Counted from the stretch's first letter, positions 51,602 to 61,180 are shown. The stretch is 64,000 nucleotides of DNA from SG-bin7 sp964498095 (GCA_964498095.1 CAZCFY010000001.1:62001-126000); one strand, 5' to 3'. Translations and numbers: made by a program. The notes: generated by a model from the sequence alone, not told the origin.

Positions 51602-51768
51602 TTGATAAGGTGATTTTTTGTAAGTGTCTAGAAACATGATTTTTTATTAACAATAACAAATATTTGAGCCACTAAAATACGTGCGACTTAAGCCCAAACG
51701 TTTGAGGGCGGTTAAATTCGAGAATTCACTAACCATACTGTCAAAAGTTATTTATTGATCTTGAAAGT

Positions 51769-51790
51769 GGCGCCTTAGTAACAAGGCGCC
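51769..51790 (-). terminator. Hairpin after the small secreted gene
   Basis: Perfect 8-bp stem GGCGCCTT/AAGGCGCC with a six-base loop, 48 bases beyond the stop of the minus-strand gene. The following T-run is short, so terminator activity is likely but not certain. Confidence 0.45.
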
Positions 51791-51837
51791 GTAAAAAATT
51801 GAAGGGGTTTTAACAATTTAATCCTAAGATTGGATCT

Positions 51838-52128
51838 TCAGTATGCCTTTCTACATATTCCTTTGGCGATAAAGTCATACATTTTGTCATAACATTCAGT
51901 TTCAGAACCAGGGCAAGCGTAGATAGGTAAGTAAGTAAGCCACCTTGAATTACCTACTTCTTGAAGCTGGGTAATTTTAAACCTATTCGAATGGCATGTT
52001 ATGGTTTCCTGGTAGTTACCTCCACATACATAGGTTTCAGCCTGAACTATACAATTCCCTACTTGATCTGCATTGGAAATAGAACCAAACAATGTTGAAA
52101 CGAGCAGCGCGAACAAAATATTTTTCAT
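51838..52128 (-). CDS. Small secreted protein with six cysteines
   Basis: A 96-residue protein with a signal peptide (cleavage SNA-DQ) and six Cys in the mature part (GNCIV, YVCGG, ITCHS, YACPG, TECYD, GICRK), suitable for three disulfides. An AGGTTATTT-type region precedes the ATG. No family recognised. It lies in the second island segment with another small secreted gene. Confidence 0.75.
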   Translation of the reverse strand: MKNILFALLVSTLFGSISNADQVGNCIVQAETYVCGGNYQETITCHSNRFKITQLQEVGNSRWLTYLPIYACPGSETECYDKMYDFIAKGICRKAY

Positions 52129-52261
52129 AAATAACCTCCTATAAAAAAATTAATAGTTATATCTTAGTGACGGCAAACATATAGAATGCGGGGATTCAAA
52201 GAGCCAACGGCAGCTGAAGCATAGTCATAGTTTTTAGGGATTTTCTGATAAACTCCCCTGG

Positions 52262-52726
52262 TTAATCACTTATTTGAACTTCTTTTTTAGAATTGTCACC
52301 GGCACAAAATCCAATATCTACTAACTTATCGTATATCTGTCTGACAATTTCTGCCTCGCTCAAAATGAAAAAGGGCTTACCGTTATTTGCCGTTATACCA
52401 TATGTTTTAATTAGGACATCTCCCGTCGGTACAATTTTACATTGATTTTGTTTAACCGGCCCATTAGTACAAATTCCTCTTGCTGCCAATGTCTTCCACG
52501 CTTCAATAAATTCGTTAAACTTTTCAGGAAACGTAGGGGCGATTGAACCGTTTTTATGCCACGAAAGAAAACTGTTGTGTTCTGTATCCCCCTGAACAAG
52601 CCTAATCGTTGGAAACATATGTAAATTGGCAAGCTTTGCGTGAGTTAGTTCACAGACGCCCCCAGCGTTTGCCATGGAGCCAAAAAAAATTAGTACTATT
52701 GTGGGAAGGGTTAATAAGGTACGCAT
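52262..52726 (-). CDS. Small secreted protein of unknown function
   Basis: A 154-residue protein with a signal peptide (cleavage ANA-GG) and a GGAGAA ribosome site before the ATG. The mature part has four Cys (VCELT, GICTNG, QCKIV, FCAGD) and a helical segment PEKFNEFIEAWKTLAARGIC. No family recognised. It is the third gene from the junction with the second tRNA fragment. The 563 bases beyond it (52727-53289) hold no gene that I can support. Confidence 0.72.
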   Translation of the reverse strand: MRTLLTLPTIVLIFFGSMANAGGVCELTHAKLANLHMFPTIRLVQGDTEHNSFLSWHKNGSIAPTFPEKFNEFIEAWKTLAARGICTNGPVKQNQCKIVPTGDVLIKTYGITANNGKPFFILSEAEIVRQIYDKLVDIGFCAGDNSKKEVQISD

Positions 52727-53289
52727 AGGATTCTCCTCAGTTAGATTTAAAACTAAGTTATACATAGACTTAAAATAAATCGGAACTTACTTAGACTTAC
52801 CTATTGGGGTTTGGAGTGGTTTGAGACTAGGAGACATAGGCTTTTACTCGGCTAAACATAGCTAGTATGCGGTCACCAATTAAATCTTTTGGATATACCT
52901 GGCGTCTAGCTTTTAAAGCGCTTTTGGGTGACCTCTGCCATATCAATCGATATAAATAGAGACATCAGAGCCAAATATACCCCAAACCTCATATAATTGC
53001 TTTTAGTTTTAGAAGGCCCTCAAAAGTAACCAACCCATTATACGGGCAATCAATTGGTTGGCGCTCAATTTGGTATTGAGTGAGCCATATTGATTCTATT
53101 AACGACCAGCCAAATGAAGTCTTATCATATCATCGTCGAGCGAATTGCCTCGCGACTACTTGCCGTTGATATAAAATTCTTTCTTCATCATCAGAAAGGA
53201 CGGGTTACCAATTCAGTGGATTTCTTTAAACTGATCGACTGTCGGTTGACATCACACCCGATGCTTCAATTGGCTTTTTTGGTAAACTT

Positions 53290-53922
53290 TCAAAAACTCG
53301 TACCCAAATTGTCCGGCTTTGAAGAGCGTAAAAGGTTTTTGTTTTCATCAATTGTCCATGTGTCGAGACCAGTTAAAAAGCTTTCAGTGGCTATATCACA
53401 AACGCCCTCATCTAGGTGGGCATGGGCTTCAGCTAAAAACCCAGTCGAGTCAGCACCGGAACCAGCTGTGCCGCGGAACTGGATCAATCCATCTAAATTA
53501 AAACAGGCTGACGGGGCACAAGTCCATGTAATGCCACTGCTACAAATTGCGGCTCCGCCCACACCACATGTATTTATACAAGTTGCGCTTCCAAGCGGGC
53601 CACCATTGGCAGGCACAAACGCATTATCATTAAAAAATCCAAAATTATAGTACAACGTGCCATCGGCGCTGAAACCGATTTGATCAAGCCTTGAGGAATA
53701 GGAGTTATATTCCGCGAAAAATGTCTTTTCGAATACGTAGAGGTGGCCTAGAGTAGACCTAGCATCTGAAGCCTTGGCTCGCAAGAGGTAATTGTGAAAG
53801 TTTGGTATTGCAATCGAAGCTAAAATGCTAACAATTGCGATAGTCACCATCAAATCAATTATTGAAAAGCCATATTTACTGTCTGATCTCGAGTTACAGA
53901 ATTCGATAATCATTTCTTCCAT
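53290..53922 (-). CDS. Type IV prepilin-like protein (major-pilin-like) with Asp at +5
   Basis: A 210-residue protein with a prepilin processing site in KYG-FSIIDLMVTIAIVSILASIAIP: cleavage after Gly leaves Phe at +1, and the residue at +5, normally Glu, is Asp. The long helix is followed by KASDARSTLGHLYVFEKTFFAEYNSYSS, the pilin pattern, and a C-terminal Cys-containing globular part. It is most like a PilA-type pilin. The ATG giving an 18-residue leader is used. It is divergent from the next prepilin gene. Confidence 0.87.
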   Translation of the reverse strand: MEEMIIEFCNSRSDSKYGFSIIDLMVTIAIVSILASIAIPNFHNYLLRAKASDARSTLGHLYVFEKTFFAEYNSYSSRLDQIGFSADGTLYYNFGFFNDNAFVPANGGPLGSATCINTCGVGGAAICSSGITWTCAPSACFNLDGLIQFRGTAGSGADSTGFLAEAHAHLDEGVCDIATESFLTGLDTWTIDENKNLLRSSKPDNLGTSF

Positions 53923-54011
53923 TATCACCACTTTATTTTTCAATTGGAAAGATAAAATCTTACGAACCGCTGAAAGGGCTCCCCATACAGTCTAAAACCA
54001 ATCGTTGCAAA

Positions 54012-54064
54012 TTGAGACCGCCGTCTCAAAAATGCGTGCAGATCTTTTATACGATTTTTGAGAC
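54012..54064. promoter_or_regulatory. Inverted TTGAGAC repeats between two prepilin genes
   Basis: TTGAGAC-CGCC-GTCTCAA (54012-54029) is a perfect 7-bp dyad. A third TTGAGAC at 54058-54064 forms, with the second half-site, an 11-bp inverted repeat (GTCTCAAAAAT / ATTTTTGAGAC, 20-base loop). Alternative pairings share the same arm. Confidence 0.55.
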
Positions 54065-54203
54065 TTAAACACCCCTCTATGTGCCATAAGTATATATGCA
54101 GCAATGGGCCGGCATCTCAATTGCTTAATTGTTTCGTAGGTACCGGGGGACGGCGTATGAGGGATGTAAGGTTAATTTCGGCCCCCAATGCCGATAGGTA
54201 AGA

Positions 54204-54944
54204 ATGAAGTTAAAAAATCAGGGTTTTTCGTTGATAAGTGTGATGGTAGCCGCTGGCGTTGGATTAATTGCGGCGACGGCCCTAATTCAACAGATGGTAA
54301 ATCAAGCTCGCATGATACGCCACCTCGAAAGCAAATTAGAAGCAAATCAGCTTAAACAAGAGCTTGCATTGATGTTAGGAGATGCTGCAAATTGTGACGC
54401 CAGTTTTGGTGGTTTAACCGGGTTGCAAGTAGGCAATATTGGGAGTGACGAATACTCTGATATTACCTCTCAGTTGACTGGTACATCTAGACCTCTAAGT
54501 CAGTTAAAATCCAGCTATTCGCAAAACAATAGATTCCTCAACATAAACGAAGTAAGAATTTTTAAACCGGTAAACAAACTAGGAGGAGCCCCCAGTAATG
54601 CGTCTCCATATGAAATTAAAATTAAGGTGATTGTTCAAGAAAAAGGAGGTCTTGAGATGATTATGCAAATAGATGGGCCAACTATCATACTTAATGTGAC
54701 TGGCGGTACTATCGATGCTCCTGACGCCTGTGTAACTGGTGGGGGAAGCGCTCCATTTGACGTTAACCTACTAACCTGTAACCAAAGGGCCCACCCAGGC
54801 ACGATCACTGCTGATCAGGTATGTAAAAACGAAAACGGGTTTTGTACCGGAACAAGGTATTTTTCCTCTTCGCTTGGAGAATGGGCTCCGAGAGACTGTA
54901 CTTACACCCAAGCTGGCGGCTCAGTTCACTGCTGTACCTTTTAA
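54204..54944 (+). CDS. Prepilin-like minor pilin protein lacking Glu at +5
   Basis: A 246-residue protein beginning MKLKNQG-FSLISVMVAAGVGLIAATALIQ: a short basic leader, Gly before the cut, Phe +1, and Ser where Glu +5 is usual. The helix continues as MIRHLESKLEANQLKQEL, followed by a beta domain and a Cys-rich tail ending HCCTF. It resembles the PilW/PilX-like and FimT-like class in shape and is similar in N-terminus to the protein at 63.2 kb. It ends near the tRNA gene. It may be carried with the island. Confidence 0.82.
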   Translation: MKLKNQGFSLISVMVAAGVGLIAATALIQQMVNQARMIRHLESKLEANQLKQELALMLGDAANCDASFGGLTGLQVGNIGSDEYSDITSQLTGTSRPLSQLKSSYSQNNRFLNINEVRIFKPVNKLGGAPSNASPYEIKIKVIVQEKGGLEMIMQIDGPTIILNVTGGTIDAPDACVTGGGSAPFDVNLLTCNQRAHPGTITADQVCKNENGFCTGTRYFSSSLGEWAPRDCTYTQAGGSVHCCTF

Positions 54945-55072
54945 TTGTCCTAACTCGAATTCAAACAAAAAGTGTTCGGTTCAAACCAAAGCATACTGTA
55001 GCTAGCAGAAACCGTGTCTGCCCCTACCTTTGGAGAAGAACCAAAATTTGTAGCTTTAAGGAGATTGGCGAA

Positions 55073-55094
55073 GCCCGCGAAATTACTCGCGGGC
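55073..55094 (-). terminator. Hairpin just after the tRNA gene
   Basis: Perfect 8-bp stem GCCCGCGA/TCGCGGGC with a six-base loop, five bases from the tRNA 3' end, reading on the minus strand. The downstream sequence is only modestly T-rich. Confidence 0.5.
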
Positions 55095-55099
55095 CTCAT

Positions 55100-55176
<77 letters not shown>

Positions 55177-55239
55177 ACAAAATGAAAATGAGCAAAAGTC
55201 TAAAAAGAGACCTGACAATATAGGCTTATGTGTAAGGCG

Positions 55240-56187
55240 TCAACGATTTAAAAAGTATGCGTTTTGTTTGATTGCCTTATAACCTTGCACCTGCTTTGCG
55301 CCCTTTTCTTTAGGAAACCGCGCCCATTGGTAGACACAGTTCTTAGAGCAAAGCTCATTAAGGCTTGGGTCGTTTTGGCAATTATCGCAAATCTTATAAT
55401 TCGTATTGCAACGCTTGCACGACTGAATATTCTGCGCCGGCTGACCGCAATGGGGGCAAAACGCATATTTTTGCGAAGGATCAAGGTTTTGGTCCACAGC
55501 TACACGCTCGTCAAAAACAAAACATTCGCCCTCAAATAATTCGTTAGGAAATTCCTCTAAATAGTTGAGAATCCCATCTTTTAACTGAAAAACATTATGA
55601 TAGCCCAGATCCTGCAAATTCTTGTTCCCTTTTTCGCAGCGTATACCGCCCGTACAGTACATCAGAATTTTTTTATCTTTGGGTATATTGAGCTGGCGAA
55701 ATTTTTCTTGGAATTCGGTGAACTCATCAATTTTTAAATCAATCGCCCCCTTAAACATACCGATGCGGTTTTCATACCAGTTGCGGGTGTCGACTACGAT
55801 GGGGTTTTCACTTTTAATAGTCTCATGCCATTCTTTTGCGCTCAGATGTTTTGGGTTGTGAAGAGACGGTTCGTAATCGGGGATATTAAGCGTTACGATT
55901 TCTTTGCGGATCGCCACTTTTATTATGCGGAAAACCTGTTTCGGCGCGTGGGAGTCCTTGAATTCAGTAAGTTTGATCCCGTAGCGGGCCCCAATATCTT
56001 GTTTAAAATTGTTCATGACTTGTTCCGAGGGGCCGCAAACCGTGGAGTTGATCCCTTCGGTGGCCAGTAATATCAGCCCTTTAATTTCGCGGGCCTTACA
56101 ATAATTCTTCCAGAATTCTTGCTCGGTTTTTAATTTTTCTTGTGGAATTTTTGTGAACTTATAAAAAGTCGTAATAAAGTACTTCAT
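55240..56187 (-). CDS. trhO: tRNA uridine(34) hydroxylase TrhO (rhodanese family)
   Basis: A 315-residue cytosolic protein: an N-terminal acylphosphatase-like domain (FWKNYCKAREIKGLILLATEGINSTVCGP), then a rhodanese domain with VVDTRNWYENRIGMFKGAI and the active loop YCTGGIRCEKG. The C-terminal region carries Cys pairs (FCPHCGQP, CKRC, ICDNC, CSKNC) for zinc. Family members (YceA/TrhO) use O2 to hydroxylate U34 of tRNA at the wobble position. Length and motif order match. It lies downstream of the tRNA gene on the same strand. Confidence 0.93.
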   Translation of the reverse strand: MKYFITTFYKFTKIPQEKLKTEQEFWKNYCKAREIKGLILLATEGINSTVCGPSEQVMNNFKQDIGARYGIKLTEFKDSHAPKQVFRIIKVAIRKEIVTLNIPDYEPSLHNPKHLSAKEWHETIKSENPIVVDTRNWYENRIGMFKGAIDLKIDEFTEFQEKFRQLNIPKDKKILMYCTGGIRCEKGNKNLQDLGYHNVFQLKDGILNYLEEFPNELFEGECFVFDERVAVDQNLDPSQKYAFCPHCGQPAQNIQSCKRCNTNYKICDNCQNDPSLNELCSKNCVYQWARFPKEKGAKQVQGYKAIKQNAYFLNR

Positions 56188-56282
56188 AGCATCCCCCCTC
56201 CAAAGATGGGCCTATAAGTAAATCAATAGGTCTTAAATTTTAGGGGTAAATTAATGGATGAAGGCTTTTTGGTCAAATATGT

Positions 56283-56669
56283 TTATTGGCCATTAGCCAC
56301 ATTTTGTATGGCAGTCTGTAATTGGGTGGCAATGGCGGGATACGATCCACCGGGGTGGGGAGAACCGGCTTGGATTTGTCGTACTATTGTACTCGATGCG
56401 GGGTCATTCCAATTGATGACAGGAAAAGCAGCTTCATAAGCTTGCGCGGCATTCGTGACGGCAAAAAGAGGTGACTCTGCATTCCCATGGCAAGCGGCGC
56501 AATTGGTTCTTAAAATAGGGAGGATTTGCGCGGTAAAACCCGAGAGCTTAGAAGAATCCAAAGAGGCGGCATCATGTTGCGGTTCCGTAAAATCGGCACA
56601 GTTTTGAAAAGCGGTTAAGATTATAACGACGACACCAAAGAGCGCTAAAAAACTTTTGGGTTTGCGCAC
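56283..56669 (-). CDS. Lipoprotein with one c-type haem motif
   Basis: A 128-residue lipoprotein (lipobox AFQNC, Cys ~24, same FQNC form as at 22.4 kb). The mature part has TNCAACHG, a CxxCH haem site, preceded by FTAQILPILRTNCAACHG, typical of cytochrome-c-like domains in the DUF1587/planctomycete-cytochrome class. It may pass or accept electrons at the outer membrane or periplasm. Divergent from the cytochrome-barrel gene, so the two may act together. Confidence 0.85.
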   Translation of the reverse strand: MRKPKSFLALFGVVVIILTAFQNCADFTEPQHDAASLDSSKLSGFTAQILPILRTNCAACHGNAESPLFAVTNAAQAYEAAFPVINWNDPASSTIVRQIQAGSPHPGGSYPAIATQLQTAIQNVANGQ

Positions 56670-56846
56670 GATACTTCCTCCGGCACTGATAATATTATAT
56701 CGGATTAATACGGCTAGACCTTAGACCTTCATCGGGGTTTTTTTGTTTTTCAAAAAGCCTTGGGATTTAGCGCAATTAAACTGTCTCATTTTGATAAAAT
56801 TTGTTGGCGAGATTAGGGTTTTTAGGCAAAATAACTCTTAATCAAT

Positions 56847-58445
56847 ATGTTAAGCGCCTTGTTCTTTATCGTGATGACTTTGTTTAGCCCAAGCAATTCT
56901 CAAGCTGAGCCCTGGGTTTCCAACCGTTTTGCGCAAAACTGTTCTTCATGTCACTCGCCCAATCGCAATAACGTGCCGCTTTTACAGCGCCGCTGCACGC
57001 TCTCTTGCCAAGGCTGTCACGTTAATCCAAATGGCGGAGGAATGCGTAACCGCTATGGCGCTTGGAACCAAAACCGATTTTTACGTTCTTTCTATTGGCC
57101 AAAAGCGATGGGCATTCAAGACGATTATAAAATGCCTGCGCCCGTCGAGCAGCAGCTATATCACGAAAAGGTAAAAACCGACGCCGAACGTGATTTAGAA
57201 CTGCTCGCCAAGGCGACCAAAAAGAAAGATGATAAGAAGGGCAAAAAGGGTAAGGGAAAAGAAAAATCCAAAGAAGAAAAATTAGAGGCGGCCAAAGAAA
57301 AAAAGAAAAATAAATATGGCACGCTGGCCGATATCGTTGCCAATGGTTACCCGCTTGTGACCACAGATAATCTTGATTACAACGACGCAATTTACGACGA
57401 CAAAAAAGATTGGCGCGTAACTCCGGATCGTAATGGTTTTATGAAGCGCCTGACGAAAGGCGATCCTTATCGCGAAGAACTTTCGTTGCCGATTTATGGG
57501 AGCGGTGATTTTAGATATTTCTTCATTAGTCAAACCGGGGACGGCGCGAGCGCGAGCTTTAAAGATCAATGGAAAAACTTTTTGATGAGCGTGGATTTGG
57601 ATTTCCGCATGCGTCCCGTAAAACGCTTTTTGTCTTTTGTGTTTGAGACGCGGTTTTTTGGTCAGCCGTTAAATCCTGATATCGAAGGTACTTTTTTAAC
57701 ATCTAATAGCGTCCGCACCCGTTCGGCCTATTTCTTAATTGATGAGATTCCTTTTAACACCTACGTCATGGGCGGAATTTACCGGCCCTTATTTGGTCAC
57801 TACACTCCGGATCATACCGCGCTCGCGCAAGTGCTATCAGGGTTTGGGCAAAACACGGCGCTTAAGACGCTTTCCATTGGAACAGCTCCCAACGTGCCTT
57901 TCTTGTACGTGCATAAAGTTTTTCCGCATGACACTGAAGATCTTGATAACAACGGCGTTCACAAAGGAGCTGATGCTACGGTAATAAACTTAGGCGGCCG
58001 CTTTGTGACGATGGGGCTCTCGGGCATGCTTTCTCTTTGGCGCGGGACTTACAAATTAAATAACGATACGCTAAAAAACGAAATGACCTCTTTGACTTTG
58101 AGTGGTTTTTTTATTCGCCGTTTGATTTTAAATTTTGAACTCTTGCGCATCGAGCGGGAATTTCAGCCCGGCCGAAAAGATGCCGGTCTGGTTTATAGTC
58201 TTGAGTCCAAGTACCGTTTGTGGCGCGAAAATTACGCGCAATTTAACTATGCCGCCTCCAACGTAGCCCGTGACATGAAAGAGGGCGAAAGTTCGCAAAT
58301 GGGTGTTGGCCTCAAATCGATGGTTTATTCGGGGTTAGAATTAGAACTGATGATGATAATGAATTCAAACACGCGCGTCAGCGGAGTTACCAGCACTACG
58401 ACGGACTACACGACGATGCAGTTTCAAACGCACTTTTTCTTTTAA
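56847..58445 (+). CDS. Di-haem cytochrome fused to a predicted outer-membrane beta-barrel
   Basis: A 532-residue protein: signal peptide (cleavage QA-EP), two CxxCH haem sites (CSSCH ~32-36 and CQGCH ~54-58), then a very Lys-rich linker (~150-180 by position) and a C-terminal part of ~330 residues with alternating hydrophobic/aromatic strands, ending in QFQTHFFF; a terminal Phe is the usual outer-membrane barrel signal. The strands include FRYFFISQTGDGASASF, FLSFVFETRFFG, AYFLIDEIPFNTYVMGGIYRP. This would make a one-piece porin-cytochrome. Its stop overlaps the convergent HD-GYP gene by four bases. Confidence 0.8.
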   Translation: MLSALFFIVMTLFSPSNSQAEPWVSNRFAQNCSSCHSPNRNNVPLLQRRCTLSCQGCHVNPNGGGMRNRYGAWNQNRFLRSFYWPKAMGIQDDYKMPAPVEQQLYHEKVKTDAERDLELLAKATKKKDDKKGKKGKGKEKSKEEKLEAAKEKKKNKYGTLADIVANGYPLVTTDNLDYNDAIYDDKKDWRVTPDRNGFMKRLTKGDPYREELSLPIYGSGDFRYFFISQTGDGASASFKDQWKNFLMSVDLDFRMRPVKRFLSFVFETRFFGQPLNPDIEGTFLTSNSVRTRSAYFLIDEIPFNTYVMGGIYRPLFGHYTPDHTALAQVLSGFGQNTALKTLSIGTAPNVPFLYVHKVFPHDTEDLDNNGVHKGADATVINLGGRFVTMGLSGMLSLWRGTYKLNNDTLKNEMTSLTLSGFFIRRLILNFELLRIEREFQPGRKDAGLVYSLESKYRLWRENYAQFNYAASNVARDMKEGESSQMGVGLKSMVYSGLELELMMIMNSNTRVSGVTSTTTDYTTMQFQTHFFF

Positions 58446-59431
58446 GCTACTTTTTTCTTATTATTGGCATCGCGCTCAACGATAGCTTTAAGCGCCATAA
58501 ACGCTTCGCGATTATACGGACGGCCTTGAACGTTTTCGATAAAGCTTAAAGCTTCATGCGGAGTTTTTACCTTGGGTAAATTTACGTTCGGGATGGTGAG
58601 GTTTACAAAAGCGTTAGCAAGAGCCACAACGCGCGCTAAGGGATTAATGCGGACTTCTCTTAAGCGGCGCGGGAAGCCCTGGCCAAAGGAGTTTTCGTGA
58701 TGTTCATACACGATGGCAATGACGTCATCGGGTATCGACGGTACACTTTGCAGAATCTGGACGCCACGGTAAGGGTGAGTTTCATACTCGACAATTTCAT
58801 CGTGCGTGTAATCCATGCGCGGTTTATTTAAGAGTTCACTGGATAACTCTTTTTTGCCAATATCATGGAGCATTCCGCCTAAAGCGATTTTTTCGATGGT
58901 TTGATCTTTTTGCCAATTAAGTTCGCGGCCAACCATCGCCGCAATGGCGCTTACCGCGATACAGTGATCAATTAAACGGTCATTACAGAGTGTGAGCCCC
59001 GCCATGATCTGCGTAAGTTCTGGTTTTTGATCTACCATCTTAACGATGGAGTTTGTTATGGCTTTTGCGTGCGAATAAGTTTCTTGCGAAAATCCAAAGC
59101 GTTCGATTTCAGAAAAGACGGAGTTAGCTGTAAGAGCTAAGATGGAGGCTTTGCTTTTTGGCGGAATCTGTTTTGGCCCAGCCAGCATTGTTTGCGCCGT
59201 TTGCACCGTGCGCGTAACAAATTTTCGGTACTCGGTCTTTTTTACCCATACTTCCTCAAGGTGCTCTTGCGCTTCTTGCGAGAGTCCGGCCGTTGCCGCC
59301 GTCATGCCTGCTTTGATTACCAGCAAAAATTTGCCATTTGGTAACCGAATGTAAAGATCAAATGGCACGCGCGGAAGTTCCGCAAATTCCCTGATTGAAA
59401 CTGAAATCAATTGGTCTATACTGAGGTCCAT
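58442..59431 (-). CDS. HD-GYP domain protein (GFP variant)
   Basis: A 329-residue protein: N-terminal domain ~1-110 (VPFDLYIRLPNGKFLLVIKAG), then the HD-GYP domain with HCIAVSAIAAMVG, GGMLHDIGKKEL, HPYRGVQILQ, YEHHENSFGQGFPRRL. The HD residues are intact; the GYP motif reads GFP, a substitution seen in some members. It lacks a receiver, unlike the paralogue at 34.2 kb, but shares its N-terminal domain. Expected c-di-GMP phosphodiesterase; activity not certain. Divergent from the ABC ATPase gene. Confidence 0.9.
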   Translation of the reverse strand: MDLSIDQLISVSIREFAELPRVPFDLYIRLPNGKFLLVIKAGMTAATAGLSQEAQEHLEEVWVKKTEYRKFVTRTVQTAQTMLAGPKQIPPKSKASILALTANSVFSEIERFGFSQETYSHAKAITNSIVKMVDQKPELTQIMAGLTLCNDRLIDHCIAVSAIAAMVGRELNWQKDQTIEKIALGGMLHDIGKKELSSELLNKPRMDYTHDEIVEYETHPYRGVQILQSVPSIPDDVIAIVYEHHENSFGQGFPRRLREVRINPLARVVALANAFVNLTIPNVNLPKVKTPHEALSFIENVQGRPYNREAFMALKAIVERDANNKKKVA

Positions 59432-59479
59432 GAGTTCTTATCGGACGTCTCAATTTATTACTTAAACGGAAATTAGACC

Positions 59480-60334
59480 ATGGCCCAACCTCTCAATATT
59501 CAAAATTTAGTTAAGGATTACGCCAAAATACGCGCGGTTGATAATGTAACTTTTGAGGTTCGTGCCGGCGAAGTATTTGGTCTTCTTGGACCCAATGGTG
59601 CGGGAAAGACAACGATTATTTCAACGATTACTACGCTTGAAAAACCAACCTCAGGACAGGTCGAGGTCTTTGGTGTGGATGTCACGCGCGAACCCAAAAA
59701 AGCTAAATCTTTTTTTGGTGTTGTGCCGCAAGAAATAGTTCATCAAGGATTTTTTTCGATTCGCGAGATACTGCAAATTTATTCTGGCTTTCACGGTATA
59801 ATGAATAACGAAGAACAGATTAATTTTTTGTTAGAAAAACTTGATTTGCAGCAATACTCAGGACGCATGGTAAAACAATTAAGCGGCGGGATGAAGCGGC
59901 GGTTAATGATTGCCAAAGCGCTGGTGCATAAACCGCGTTTATTACTTTTGGATGAACCCACCGCCGGTGTTGACATCGAACTTCGCCATTCACTTTGGGA
60001 TTTCGTCGAAGAACTGCGTAAAGAGGGGATTACGATATTGCTGACCACCCATTATCTCGAGGAAGCCGAAAAGCTTTGCGACCGTGTTGGGATAATTCAT
60101 AAAGGTAAGTTTGTAAAAATTGGCCCGACAAAGGAACTCGTGCGCGAACTGACTGACCGCCAGATCCGCATTGAACTCAAAGACGGAAGTGTTACCAGTT
60201 ACGCGATTCCTTCCCAGCAAAAAATTGGGGATTTCTTTTTAAAACATAATATTCCCGTGGACCGCATTAGCGACATTCATATCGAAGAAGGTAAACTTGA
60301 ACATGCGTTTCAGAGATTAGTGGGGCAGTCATGA
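59480..60334 (+). CDS. ABC transporter ATP-binding subunit (ABC-2 type exporter)
   Basis: A 284-residue ATPase with Walker A GPNGAGKTTII, signature LSGGMKRRLMIAKAL, Walker B LLLLDEPTAGVD and H-loop TTHYLEEAE. The C-terminal ~70 residues follow the nodI/DrrA/YadG pattern. It overlaps the permease gene by four bases and works with it as an exporter of unknown substrate (drug, lipid or polysaccharide). YadG-like. Confidence 0.93.
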   Translation: MAQPLNIQNLVKDYAKIRAVDNVTFEVRAGEVFGLLGPNGAGKTTIISTITTLEKPTSGQVEVFGVDVTREPKKAKSFFGVVPQEIVHQGFFSIREILQIYSGFHGIMNNEEQINFLLEKLDLQQYSGRMVKQLSGGMKRRLMIAKALVHKPRLLLLDEPTAGVDIELRHSLWDFVEELRKEGITILLTTHYLEEAEKLCDRVGIIHKGKFVKIGPTKELVRELTDRQIRIELKDGSVTSYAIPSQQKIGDFFLKHNIPVDRISDIHIEEGKLEHAFQRLVGQS

Positions 60335-61143
60335 GCGCCGGGCAAACAAAGATCGAGCGCGAACTTACCTGGACGCCTTTTTGGGCGCTAACTTTTCGTG
60401 AGGTGCGCCGCTTTTTAAAAGTGGCCGTGCAGACTGTTTACATGCCCATCGTAAATTCGAGCCTTTACTTATTAATTTTTGGCGTGAGTATTGGGCAATA
60501 TATTACGCTTCCCAATGGCCTAAGCTATTTGGCCTTTTTAATTCCGGGCTTGGTGATGATGGGTGCACTTAACAATGCTCTGATGAATTCTTCGGGATCC
60601 ATTATCACCGCAAAGTTTTCCGGCGAACTTGAAGACATTCGCGTTGTGCCGCTTTCCACGCAAAACATTGTCTGGGCCATGGCAATCGGCGCCTTAGTTC
60701 GCGGGTTTATCGTTGGCCTAATTACGTTTTTGGTCGGGGCTGTTTTTCATTGGATTATGAAAGGCGAATTTTTAACAATTAAACATCCGGTTTACTTAAT
60801 TTATTTTCTGGCGATGGGAAATTTAGCGTTTGGCAAACTGGGTATCGCGGTGGCAATTTGGTCGCGTAACTTTGATCACGTCGCCACGGTTACGGCTCTC
60901 ATCGTCACACCACTTTTATATTTAGGCGGTGTTTTCTATTCGCTAAAAAGCTTAAGTCCTTTTTGGCAGGCGGTTTCGCACTTTAATCCGTTAGTATATA
61001 TGATTAATGGCGTGCGCTTTGGAATTCTCGGCGTCAGCGATGTCGATATGGTACTTTGCCTTTTTGTAGTCGCTATTGCGCTTGTCATTAGCCACGTTTT
61101 GGCCTTGGCAAGTCTCCGCTACGGCTCCTATAATCGCTGGTAG
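60331..61143 (+). CDS. ABC-2 type permease
   Basis: A 270-residue permease with six membrane helices and the ABC-2 signature MGNLAFGKLGIAVAIWSRNFDHV ... IVTPLLYLGGVFYSLKSL ... FNPLVYMINGVRFGILG. YadH/NodJ-like. Translationally coupled to the ATPase. Inner membrane. Substrate unknown. Confidence 0.93.
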   Translation: MSAGQTKIERELTWTPFWALTFREVRRFLKVAVQTVYMPIVNSSLYLLIFGVSIGQYITLPNGLSYLAFLIPGLVMMGALNNALMNSSGSIITAKFSGELEDIRVVPLSTQNIVWAMAIGALVRGFIVGLITFLVGAVFHWIMKGEFLTIKHPVYLIYFLAMGNLAFGKLGIAVAIWSRNFDHVATVTALIVTPLLYLGGVFYSLKSLSPFWQAVSHFNPLVYMINGVRFGILGVSDVDMVLCLFVVAIALVISHVLALASLRYGSYNRW

Positions 61144-61147
61144 TAAT

Positions 61148-61180
61148 AGGTAACAGTTCCCTTTCCTCGATGCGAAGCAA
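61148..61180 (+). repeat. 33-bp intergenic repeat, copy 2
   Basis: 30 of 33 bases match the copy at 9174-9206. Here it lies 20 bases before the start codon of a small secreted gene, in the 5' untranslated position. Confidence 0.7.

Noticed and set aside
53090..53650. Long plus-strand open frame opposite the pilin gene
   Set aside because: It lies mostly antisense to a gene with clear prepilin motifs, has no ribosome site, and its residues resemble no domain.
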